Origin: Ceratothoa steindachneri
Taxonomy: Eukaryota; Arthropoda; Malacostraca; Isopoda; Cymothoidae
DNA: 64,000 nt
Assembly (NCBI GenBank): GCA_963969495.1
Contig: OZ018317.1
Coordinates: 31,814,503-31,878,502, forward strand
Direction: 5' to 3'
The notes beneath the pieces are model-generated. The model saw nothing but the letters and a program-made list of their open reading frames with translations. It did not search any database and had not been told where the DNA came from. Position numbers and translations under genes: made by a program. This document shows, one piece after another, positions 47,101 through 57,769 of the stretch (within the stretch, counting starts at the first letter, position 1; each line of letters opens with the position of its first letter).

Positions 47101-50100
47101 TGCAAATGTCTCCTTCTATGGGTGCATGAGTATTTACTAATTATTTTCATCATTGCTTATATTTTGGAGCATATAAAATTACGTGTATTATTATGTGCAG
47201 ATTGGGCATAAATATTTTTATGCTTTCAAAGGATTGCAAATGTATGCTTCTCGTATGTAAATTTTACGTTTGAAACATGACCCTGTAATACTCCTTTGGC
47301 GTAAAACGCCCCTGTCTCATTTTAACTATAATCCTGGCTATGCAATTCGAAATCTCTTTTTCCCAATGGGTGTTGGAAAGGTACGAACCTGTTTTTATGG
47401 ATTGGAAAGGTTTTCTCATTTTTATTGCTCTCTCTTAGGGTAATTTCTATTTTTAATTACTGCCATCTTCCCTCCTAATGAGCCATGCGGTTTTTCTCGT
47501 GTGTGTACGTTCCGACTCACTAGTTAAAATAAACTTACGGAGCCTAATCCTTCGTCGTAGAAAATAAAATAATGCTCTTAATTACTAGCAGTTTAATGTA
47601 TGAGTAAAAGATTGAAATAATTAAGCGTGTAGAAAACAACTACCATTCAATTATTTTTCTCTTAGCTTGTTTAAAGTACGAAGCCTTACTTTCATGTATT
47701 TTTGCTGATCAAAAGAGTGACTTACTGATAAAATCAACTTCTTGATTCCATAGACTATATTATGTTAATTTCACTAATTCACTCCTTTTAAAACAATGCA
47801 ACTTAAAGTGTGTTACCCTATTCACGCTGTATAAGAATTTGCACAAATTATTCCTTGTTCTCACATAGGTATAGATTTCATATTTTGATCGCTTCATTCA
47901 TTATTTTCAAGCAAATTAAACAAATATGGTAAGAGGTAATTTTTACTCTAATTTGTATAATGATATTCTTCTGTTCATTACTTCCCATACAGTAGGCTTC
48001 CCTAATTTTTTTCATCACTTAGTCCAAACTATTTTAAGGGCTTACCAAGTTTCTATTTTTTTTATATTTTAAATGGAAATATAGTCTATTTCAATACAAT
48101 AATATCTTCGTACTGTCAATTTAATCGCCATCAAAAAGATATCAACCAAAAGTCACACCACATATTTGGAGTTAAATTAATTTAGCTCAAAGGAAGATTT
48201 TCCAATTTCATAGACCTCATTTAACGCTTCAGTAATTTAACTACAGTGAAAACTGATGTATATCTACAAAGTCATAATCTCATGGTAGAAAAAGAATGAG
48301 GGTCAAAAGAGATGTTAAAAAAATAAAGTAGAGTAAGATAGAGCAAAAATGGAAAGAGTTCATAGTTAAATATCCATCCCCCAAGAAATCAGATCCATAT
48401 GAGGCCTAGAGATTGCAGTGCTGGTACGCCCATTTCCCATTTATGGGACTCATTATACTGGTTGACCGCAATAATTCTTTAAATATACATTTACATAATG
48501 TTTGGATAATGAGCACTGTTCAGAATATACCATAACAAAAGCAATGAAGACAAACTCATTGAGATCTTTTCGGGGTAATAGCTATTATGAAAGATAAATC
48601 AACTGCTCTAATGAGGTAATGATTTTTAATTGCAATGAAAACATCATCGTTTTTCGAAATGTTAATGTAGTTAATTCTAATAATGCAAATAGATAATGGC
48701 TTAGCATGTATTCAGTCATTGGGACAAACAATTAGCACCCAATCCAACCTTATTATTGGCAATTGTAAAATACGAACATGAGAGCATTTCTCATTAAATG
48801 GTTTGAAAAACGAGATACTTCAAATTGCAGCAACCTTCTTTTTTTAATTAAGAGAAGATGAACTTTTTTACCTAGAATTGGTTCTTTAAGCTGATATTTA
48901 GCATATCCTAGTGAATTTTAGAACCTTTGATGAATACTGCAAAATTGAGTTAGCAAATAAATATTTTGGGGTACATAACAATGCAGTTTGTTCTAAATTT
49001 CCAGCGCTTTAAATCATACCCTAGAAACATTTAAAAGAAATATTTAAATCATATATAGAAGTGGAACCATAACAATGTGAATTTATCTAAACCTTTGCCT
49101 ATGAGTGTGTCTCAGGCAGGAGATTTATTATTCACACTTTCTACCCTTATTACATCTTTCATAAACATGGAGACTGGCACTGAATTGAGTAATAGAGCAC
49201 TTCACAAAAATATTCAGGTATATTGATATTCTTTGAGTTAAAAATAAAGATTTTGAAAAATATTTTCAAAGAGATTCTCTACTTTTCTTTGTGCCTGAGA
49301 ATGCTTGATAATTGGGCATTGATTAAGATAAAACCAAAAGCTTCATCTTCAAATGGATTGAATACATTTTTGGCATCTAGATTTAATCTACCTAACTTTA
49401 CCTTTCTAAATAGTGGGGTTATTTAGTATTAAAATTCTTAACCAACACCTTTGTTGATTTTAGTTTGTAATATAATTCACTCTACTTGAAATCCTTTTGG
49501 CACAAACCTTTTTGATAAAAAATGAAATTTTATACGCCCCAAAAATATATTTTTACGAAATTTGTATAAATAATAAGAGTATTAGTTTCCAACTTCTCCC
49601 AAGTTTCACTACAATACTAATTCATCGAAATAAAATGATGCTCTTAAATTGCTTTGTTTTCTCTCCATTAATCAATACTAATTTTAATGGATTTCTTGGA
49701 ATATAATATTTATATCATATAATCTTTGTCAAAAACGTATTCCTTTGTTTTCCAATGTTATCTTTTTTATTATTTAGGGGAAACATTAAAGGAAATGCAT
49801 CAAAAACAATCTGGGTTTTTGCATTCTCTCTCGTTCCTTATTATATTGATGAAAATTATTGACAAACCCTTTGATGGCTTATGTTGATGCAATTGATCGG
49901 CAACATTTCTTGTTTTATGAGCTTGATGCAAATGGACAGCAATCCTTTACTTGATTATTCTTCCTTATAATATTCTGTCTGTTCGGTTTAAGTAAGCGGG
50001 GATAAAGATCGACTTACTTGTCTTATGTAGGTTTGACACTCACTATAATGATATGCATATTTCTTCCAGGGTTTTATTAAATGATGGAATTTCTGAGTTT

Positions 50101-50162
50101 TCGTAGAATTTCTCTGAGTTCGTTCAAGATGACACAGGTCCCTATTATTAATCATAGGATTT
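41195..50162. other. About 9 kb AT-rich, nothing recognised
   Basis: No transposon domain, satellite or RNA signal was seen by reading both strands. Open frames of 60-108 codons (for example 41724-41957, 41744-42070, 49223-49426) have no motif and AT-driven composition. It may be intron or intergenic. Confidence 0.4.
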
Positions 50163-50455
50163 CATCATCATCATCATCATCATCAGCCTGGTAAATAGTG
50201 CCTATCTGTTAATTGGCGTACTCGTCCGAAAGAACTTCAGTTCTGCTCGGTCTTCATATCTTCTTGGCTCCTCCACTTCTGCTAGTGTTGTTCTTCTTCG
50301 TATCAGCGTCCTCTCCACATCCTCGATCTATCTTTTTCCTGATCGGTCGGTTGCTTTGTTTCCTCGAGGTCATTAGGAAGTACTTCTTTGGCTATCTCCC
50401 CTCGTTCATCCTCATTGCATGGCTATACAATCACAGGAGTTTTAGATCCTAAATT
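50163..50455 (-). mobile_element. LINE 3' end with (ATG)n tail
   Basis: The minus strand reads DVERTLIRRRTTLAEVEEPR, then RYEDRAELKFF, RTSTPINR and a stop. This is the usual C-terminal layout of several arthropod LINEs (basic linker, RYEDR-like segment, stop). About 20 bp later the transcript-sense strand enters GATGATGAT repeats (50163-50186), a typical LINE tail. The upstream RT was not found. Confidence 0.45.
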
Positions 50456-51486
50456 TTCGTTGAAGAACAATAGTTACTCTTCAACATCATCTCACTCATC
50501 ATGGATTTTATTTTAAATACCAATACTTTTGAGTGTATGTAGATAGTTGCATATTATTTATGTTTCTCCCAAAAATCCATTAACACGTCTATCTGTATTG
50601 TTATCTCAATATGTACACCCGTTATCTATTTATTGCTCCTTTCTCAGGCAGAATCTCAGTTATTCTGACTTTTATAGTGTTTTAAAATGGGATTTTATCT
50701 AAAGATAAACGAATCTTGTTATCTGATCTGAAATACTATGAATTATAGATAAACGAATACATATGTACATTGTGCGTATTATTTAGTCCTCAACCTGCCT
50801 ATTATTTATAGTTTTAAAGCTGGATCTTTTTATCAAATCTCTTCATCTGTTTTCAAGTATTAAAAAATCAATGAACAAACATCATCTTAATCAAATTTGA
50901 CAACCAACCAAATGATTTTCAGCTTTATTTTGTACAAAATTAGAAATAATAATTAGTTACTAATTTGGAGGGAAAGAGCTATTAATGTAATCAAATGTGA
51001 TATACCCCTCTTAGCAGAAAAAACTGATGAAAAAGAATAAAAATGATGTGTCAGAATAATATCAATGCTCGCGACAAAAATAATAAATATGGCAAAAACC
51101 ATTATATAAAATCTTGGAAACATTAAATGATAAGATCGGTAATTAGGCTTTTAAACTTCCAAAATATGAACTTGAATGATACATTCAAGGAAAATATAGT
51201 AGAAATTAAGGAAAAAAAGGACCCTTTTCATGGCAATCTTTATTTGGAAATATTAGTTTCAGAAGCATTAAACTTGAAAGTAATAAACTTGAAATTATAT
51301 AATAAGAGCAACCGAAGGACATAGTAAATAGAAGTATAATCTTTGAATAAATATATCGAAGAAAAACGTTCTTTCTATGTCACTGTTAAGCTAGACTCTG
51401 AACTAAAGAAGAAAATTAAACGAAGAATAAGTAGCCTAGCTGATTTTCATTCAGGACTTTTAGACATACTATTAATGTCGATAAAA
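50456..51486. other. Non-genic sequence, nothing recognised
   Basis: AT-rich; the 65-codon frame at 51127-51324 is Lys/Asn-rich and lacks motifs. Confidence 0.4.
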
Positions 51487-51512
51487 CAGGGTGACCCCCA
51501 AAATACGGGCCC
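51487..51512. repeat. Terminal inverted repeat (transposase 3' side)
   Basis: Contains GTGACCCCCAAAA, matching the reverse complement of 52831-52851 with a one-base length difference. Confidence 0.8.
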
Positions 51513-51639
51513 CAACTTTTAATAGACCTCATTTTTTAATTTTCTGCAAGGATTGAATGAAACTTTGGTGATAACTAGTTTATTGAGTTTAAAAATATAA
51601 TATCAAAACATGAGAGTCTTTGAACTTTTCTTCTTTATT

Positions 51640-52765
51640 CTAGAGCACGTGTTCGAGATGACCTCCATTTAGCTCTGTGCATTTCCTGAGGCGCAGAACA
51701 AAGTTGTCGATGACGTCTTTACAAACCGACCGACTAATGGCTCTAATCTCCTCCCTAATGGCTTCCTTGAATTTTGCGATGGTCCTGGATCTCCCTGAGT
51801 GTACTCTGTCTTTAAGATAGCCCAATAGAAAGAGATCTGGGAGCCTAAGGTCTGGGCTGTGAGGTGCCCACTCAAAATCAGTCTTGTACCTGATCAGACG
51901 GCCACCAAAGTTCTCTTTCAACCAATCTCGGGACAGTTTTGAGGTGTGAGAGCTTGCTGCATCTTGCTGGAACCATAAATTTCCCATAGGCGACGGTAAC
52001 AGGGTCTGAAGCTCCCTCTTGTAGGTTTTGAGGACCTTAACATACCGCTCCTTGGTGACTGTCACTGTCGCGCCAGATTCCTCAAAGAAGAATGGTCCGA
52101 TGATGTCTCTGGCTGAGATTGTATTCAATACCCTGCACTTAAGGGAGTGTATGGGCTTAGTGGCTACCTCATTTGGTTCGGTGTTCCTCCAGAAGACATT
52201 TGTCTTAGTTTAACTTTCCTTCAAGATGGAAGTAAGCTTCATCTGAGGTCCAAAGTAGGTTAAGGAAAGTTTGGGTCTCCTGAATCTTCTCCAGTATCTT
52301 GACTGCCATAGCCTTTCTCTGCTCCTTGTCTGAAACTGTAAGGGTCTGTTTCGTCTGTATTCTGCATGGGTAGGCCTTTACATCCATTACTAGCACTCTC
52401 TTGCAAGTATCACGGGATATACCAAGGGACTGACTTCGCTTGCGTACACAACGTTTTGGACTCTGCTGAACTGACTCTCTCACGCTTTCGACCAGCTGAG
52501 CTGTACGCTTCCTAGGGCGTGCTGAATGGCTCGGATGGTTGCCACTGGCTGCATTGAGGCTCTCCATTGTCCTATAGTTTTCAAAGTGGTCCACCTAGTC
52601 CTGAATTCTGCTCTTGGTGGGGGCTTTTTCACATTCGAATTGTTGCACGAAAGTGTCTTGCACTTTCTTGAACGAGCCTGTCTTGTATTAATTTTTAACG
52701 CAGAATATTCTTTGCTGGAGCTCCCATTGAAATCTAATTGTGTTTATAGGCATTTACTCTGCCAT
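51640..52765 (-). pseudogene. Mariner-like transposase, about 375 codons, few disabling changes
   Basis: Starts at the ATG at 52765. The HTH region includes ELQQRIFCVKN, then VQDTFVQQFECEKAPTKS and further on SGNHPSHSARPRKRTAQLVE. The first catalytic Asp is in LLWTSDEAYFHLEGKLN. One frameshift follows near 52207, after which VFWRNTEPNEVATKPIHSLK continues to ARDIIGPFFFEESGATVTV. The second Asp is in LWFQQDAASSHTSKLSRDWL, and the third in WAPHSPDLRLPDLFLLGYLK. It ends RLRKCTELNGGHLEHVL. Counting from QQD to the Asp of RLPD gives 41 intervening residues, as in the DD41D branch of Tc1/mariner. In-frame stops occur near the N-terminus (including a Trp-to-TAG change), so it is inactive, but all three Asp survive. 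Confidence 0.85.
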
Positions 52766-52830
52766 CTCCTGCAAAGTAAGGGTGATTAGTGAATGAATGA
52801 ATGAAGGATATATCACAAAATGTGTCTGCA

Positions 52831-52853
52831 GGCCAGTTTTTGGGGGGTCACTT
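52831..52853. repeat. Terminal inverted repeat (transposase 5' side)
   Basis: GGCCAGTTTTTGGGGGGTCAC; pairs with the repeat at 51487-51512. Confidence 0.8.
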
Positions 52854-53094
52854 AAGCTGATATATTTTATTTTAAATTGTATGTATTCATTAGCCGTTAT
52901 TAATTATAAATAATTGCAATTTAATATAATTCAATATATTAATGCCGATAACGACAAAAACCTCGAATTCGGAACGATTAGTTTTAAAAATGACGTATCA
53001 CTAGTTAATCTCCTGAAGACGTTCTCAGCGACAAAGATCGTGTGGTTCGAAATCCTCAGTTTCTATTGTCAACAGAACAATAATTAAACCTAAA

Positions 53095-53757
53095 GAAACA
53101 AGGTCTGTTCACCAAAAATCGCGTGCTTTCACTTATTTTGATTTATGAGTTTACGCCTTCAAAACTTTCAATAATTTCCAGACTAAGTTTCCTCTAACAT
53201 TGTAGATCATTCTATTTAAAAAAGAATTAAAACAATATAGTTTTTTCAAATTTTGTTAGAATCGACCGAATAGTTATGATTTTATTGTCAAAACAATATA
53301 ATTCATGGGCTTACCTTGGGAGGACCTTGTCTATTATATAATTTTAAAGAGAATGAAAAACAACATACAAGTTTTAAATTTCTTTCAAATTAGCAAAATA
53401 TTTATGATATTATTGTCAAAACCACATAATTCTCGGGCTAACCTTGGGAGAACTTTGGCAATTATATCATTCGAAAGAAAATGTTAAACACCATAAAAGT
53501 TTCAAATTTTTCTAGAATCGGTCCAATAGTTATGATGTTATTGCCAAAGCAAAATAATTCCCGGGCTAATCTTTGAAGGACTTTGCCAATTATACACTTC
53601 GAACGAGAATGTAAACAACATAGAGGTTTCAAATTTCGTTAGAATCAGCCGAACAGTTACAAAGTTATTATAACCCCCCCAAAAAAAATCAAAACGGGGA
53701 CCGACCGGCATAATGTGATGTAGAGTCGCCCGTGATTAGATTCGCACTCGACTAAAT
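53095..53757 (+). mobile_element. Palindrome-ended element, copy C (four internal units)
   Basis: Four tandem units begin at about 53173, 53300, 53428 and 53556, spaced 127-128 bp. Each contains the words CGGGCTAACCTTGGGAG, TTTCAAATTT, AGAATCGG and AATAGTTATGATGTTATTG. The left flank AAGGTC, then AATCGCGTGCT, matches copies A and B. The right end has GACCGACCGGCATAATGTGA, then GTCGCCCGTGATTAG and GCACTCGACTAAA (53700-53756). Confidence 0.75.
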
Positions 53758-53759
53758 TA

Positions 53760-54308
53760 AATATCAACTGAATCATGACTTAGTAGACCAACGTCTTCAC
53801 ACAGAAGAATCAGATAAAATTCAAAATTAACCTTATACTTGTAGTACGCTTTCTACCTCCACTTGTCGATTATACTTGTGTGTATTGCTCTAGAAAAGCA
53901 CTTTTGAATAAATATATGTATATAACTAAAAATTTCTAAAAGATAAAACAGCTTTAAAATACAATCATCAACCTGTCTATGACTTTTCCGATTTATTACA
54001 ATACCCTCCAGTTGAGCGTAGATCAGCTACATTGGTTGTGGTTATTCACTGACTGGAGTCTCAATGTGTGTAAACTGTTAGAGGCCATAAGATTCCACAT
54101 TAAATGTTATACCTCAATAGGGCACCATATGCTGTGAATTTGTTGGAAAGATCAAAATAAATCAATCACAACAACATTCAGCAACTTATTTGTTATAAAT
54201 GGAATGCTAGGACAAAGCATCTTTTATTTACGACGAATTTTGAAAAAGGAAGCCTTTTTTTATCTTCGACAAATAGTGAAAATAAAAATAATATACTAAC
54301 AAGCAAAT
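53760..54308. other. Non-genic sequence, nothing recognised
   Basis: Ordinary AT-rich sequence between two mobile-element remnants. Confidence 0.4.
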
Positions 54309-54309
54309 C

Positions 54310-54645
54310 GAGAAAAGGTTATTCAAGATGTGGTGTTGGCCGAGAATGTTGAAGATCTTGTGGATGGAGAGAATAACAAATGAAGAGGTATTAAGGCAAA
54401 TGAGAAGTGGAAGAGAATTACTGAAAAATCTAAGAGGAAGTCAAATGAGACTTTTATGACATGCTCTTTGAAGAGTAAAAATAGAGGATTTGAGTCTAAT
54501 TGGAAAAATCTCAGGAAAAATAGCAAGAGGAAGACAAAGAGAGAAGTATATTGATGGAATAGTAAGAAGAGTGGAAGACGGAAACACGGCTGGACAGATG
54601 CTACAAATGACAAGAGGTGTGGCATTCAGTGGCGTGTGGTGATTT
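54310..54645 (+). mobile_element. RTE-like LINE C-terminal fragment
   Basis: Reads LKILWMERITNEEVLRQMRS, then GRELLKNLRGSQ, a stop-containing stretch and SLIGKISGKIARGRQREKYI, DGIVRRVEDGN. This is the common C-terminal layout of RTE-like LINEs (WMDRITNEEVLRR, then a linker, then RGRP-W). One or two stops interrupt it. The codon-like composition continues to about 54640. Confidence 0.65.
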
Positions 54646-57040
54646 TTGAAGATGAGGAAGCAATTCAAGTTTACAAAAATAAATATGTTAATTCAAGTAA
54701 ATATGTTGTTCATTAAAAATAGATATGAAATTTTAAGCTACTCCCTTTATTTAAATGCTAATTTTTTAAATGTTATTCTTTTAAAACTTTATTTAAATGT
54801 TAAAATAACATCTGTAAGTATGCACAATCACAAGTCAAGATGTTCTATCATATTGGCCTACATTGTATTTGCAAGTGCAACAGTTTTGGATGACATTTAG
54901 TCTTGGTGCAGGCCTACCTGTATTAATAGTAATTTCTTTTTCATTATAAGTCATCGCACTAAACTTCCTTTTTACTAATTTTTCAATAATGCAATCGCAT
55001 TTTCTCACGACTTTATTTGCATACATTTATTTAAAGGGGTTTATCACTTCAAAAAACGAATAAACAATACGCCATACTTATCTAAGCTCTGCTTCACAGC
55101 TACTGATCTCAAAGATACGAGGGGTGACTCCGGTAGAGCTGCCAGAATCCAGGAAATATAAACAAAGTGCTTAATATACAAGAGCGTAACCCTACAGAGT
55201 TTAGGCTATTTAGCTGCTTTCATTCTCAGAACCACTATTTAAATCTGACCTAAAAATTGTTTAAGCTTCAGAGCATAATAATAGATACATCATTGTGTCT
55301 TAGAACTTTTATTGCTTTTTCTAGATTCTGACAACCAGGCAGGGTTGCCAGGTGCAAGCAGATGACTGCAAAGCTAAAGTTGCTTCCTTTTCCGTATACA
55401 AATACGTTACTTTTTTCTTAATTCTTACACAGCGTTGAAATATCTACGTAAAAAACCTCTTTTAAACTAATCATTGTATAGAACCAAAAGGCTGACCTAT
55501 TATTGAGATTAAAAAAAAAAAAAAGAGTAGAAATTCCGACAAAAAGGTTGCCTTTCTTCAATTGCAGTCGTATTAATCAGGGTCTAACGCCAATTCGATT
55601 GAAAGTAAACGTTACCGTATGGTTTATACAAGTATAGATCAACGCTTGCAGGGGCACGGCACTTCGAGCGCAAGAACTAACAAGATTACGATACAAGCTG
55701 CTGATCTTTTGGCAAAACATGTTTTATTCACGCTTCATATTTTACCAGTTCTTAGCCAATGTGTATGGATTTGGAACCTAATTGACCAAACAGTCAAACA
55801 AATCATAGTGACGTATCTTTTGGCTCGGCAAGTTGTTCGGTCTTTTGGATAAACAAATTGTATGTGGTGGTAAAATAATTTCGGAAAAATTCTTAGCTTG
55901 GAAGATCTTATGGGAATATTTTTATAGAATCAAGTTGCAAAATAGTATCAAATTATTTTTTGTACCAGTTAATCTCTCGCAATGAACCCCATAGAAACAA
56001 AAACCCTACCAACAGTTTTTTAAGTGACTTCGGTAGAATCCCTTTTGTTAACTAGATAAAGGTCTAGGTACTTTGAGCCATAACTTCAGAACTTGCAAAA
56101 TTTGGTCCAGTTAAGTTATAAATATTTTTGCGCACATTTTGAGTGCCAGCGTTTACTTCTTAACAGTTTTTTCCGAATTTAAAGGTATATGCAAAGGGCA
56201 TCGTCCCCAGAACATAATAAAGAGAAATTAAATAAAGTGGTGAAGATGGAGGATGTGGAGGTCAACTGCCACAAGGTCAGCCTTCATATACCTGCGATCC
56301 ATTTGCGGATTAAATAAGGAAAAGAAAGAGGGCGGGGGGGGGGGCCTCGAAGAAGAAAGTAGTGGAAAGAGTGCAAGCATGTTACAAATCACCATCCAAG
56401 CGGAGTCCCCTCCCCCATTCCATCGTATACCTTGAATGAATACCCGAAAAATAATCTAGAGAAATAGATTCTAAGAGATAGGAAAGAAATCGGCGATAAA
56501 AGAGGAAAAAATGGAAATATTTAAAAGGAATAAACTCCAGGTAGACTCAACCTAGTATGAGTCCTTGAGCCACTGGGACCAGGAGGGTGCGTCGCTCTTC
56601 CAAAGTACCAGGTGTAATTGTATAGATGAGTCGTTCCTTTGCGGGGTTGCTACCTTACATGCGTATTCTGAAAGTGTTGCTCAAAACCATACTCACGTCA
56701 CCTCGATTTGTAGATAAGTCGCAGACCAGAGAGAGGTAATTTCATCCAGGTTCATTTAGCATCAATATGAAGCACAATCTCAAATTGTTAAATGGTACTA
56801 GTCGGATAGGTAGCGGAAAGAACCAACGTGAGCACAGACATTTTAAGACAGTCACAATTTTAAAAGGTGGTCATTTCATCAGAATGTTTTCCCAATAGTT
56901 TATTAGGAAGATTTAGGGTTCAACGATTTATTAAGGAAGAAAAGATTCTACAATATAGATGATAACTGTATGAAAGAGTTAAGGAGAGAAATTTTTAAAA
57001 GCAACAGAGGAAAAGCATTTTTACATTGTGCTATACATAA
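54646..57040. other. Non-genic sequence, nothing recognised
   Basis: Contains a poly(A) run at 55510-55524, a G10 run at 56335-56344 and a slightly GC-richer stretch at 56240-56420. Frames at 54646-54900, 54835-55026, 55619-55852 and 56253-56435 show no known domain. Confidence 0.4.
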
Positions 57041-57044
57041 TTAT

Positions 57045-57200
57045 TTAGGTGGCCCCTGGTAGAAGAGGTAGAGGTAGACCTAGGGAGACTTTGATAAGGA
57101 CTATGAGGCGGGGAGCAAGAGATGATTGTAGGGAAGATCTTGACGCATTAGCTCATATGCATACCTGTGACTGCCAGAGGAAATGATTGATTGATTGACA
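57045..57200 (+). mobile_element. LINE 3' end with (TGAT)n tail
   Basis: Reads VAPGRRGRGRPRETLIRTMR, then RGARDDCREDLDALAHMHTC, DCQRK and a stop. This resembles the RGRPR-W-EDL-A-DR-W end of RTE-like LINEs, and is followed by TGATTGATTGATTGAC at 57186. It is not the same subfamily as 54310-54645. Confidence 0.55.
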
Positions 57201-57273
57201 TATTATAAGCATTGTTTAATTCTAACGATTATTATCGTCTGTGATATATTAAAAAAAACATATTAATTTTTAC

Positions 57274-57368
57274 TTTGGCGTATTCGATGTGTGTGCAATG
57301 AGCCGCAGAAGTCTTTCTGATCTCATTCCGCACCGAAATGCAAGAGCTCTAATATCCTTTCCTAAATA
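57274..57368 (+). repeat. Direct repeat copy 1 (about 95 bp)
   Basis: TTTGGCGTATTCGATGTGTG to TTCCTAAATA. Closely similar to 59659-59757 in the same orientation, including CAATGAGCCGCAGAA and TTTCTGATCTCATTC. Confidence 0.9.
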
Positions 57369-57769
57369 TAGACGCTTATTCTAAAAACACCTTCTGACAC
57401 TTATTTTACTAGTTTTCTTATCATTTCTTATTTCATTTATGTTATCGATATTAAGAGTGTCGTAGAATTCCCATCCTTTTTTTTCTATTCTAAGAGTGCT
57501 AAGAGTGTCTAATATATTGATATTATAAGAATATGTTAACGAACAGAGCCGTTACGAAACACGTAAGGATATAAAAGAAACGCCCACTAATTCACAAAAT
57601 AAACTTATATTTTACCTTTATTAATTGAATACATAACATTTATACATTAACTACAGCAATACTCTGAATATTATCCTAAACAAGAATTAATTTTAATTAG
57701 TTTACCCACAAAAATTGGTTAACGTTTTCTCTACACACAACAATAATATAAGAATTAGGCTTACGGACT
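57369..57769. other. AT-rich left part of the interval between the direct repeats
   Basis: No gene recognised. Words AAGAGTGCTAAGAGTGTC near 57490 are a small local duplication. Confidence 0.4.

Larger units (their letters stand above)
51487..52853 (-). mobile_element. Mariner-like element with DD41D-type transposase spacing
   Basis: About 1.37 kb. The left end CAGGGTGACCCCCAAAATAC (51487) and the reverse complement of the right end, GTGACCCCCCAAAAACTGGC (52851 downward), match over the core, giving terminal inverted repeats of about 23 bp. Target TA duplications are eroded. The single gene runs on the minus strand. It is the best preserved element in the window and probably a recent arrival compared with the others. 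Confidence 0.85.

Noticed and set aside
54835..55026. 63-codon minus-strand frame as a conserved domain
   Set aside because: It reads somewhat like protein (RPAPRLNVIQNCCTCK) but I could not link it to any family, and it has no flanking support.
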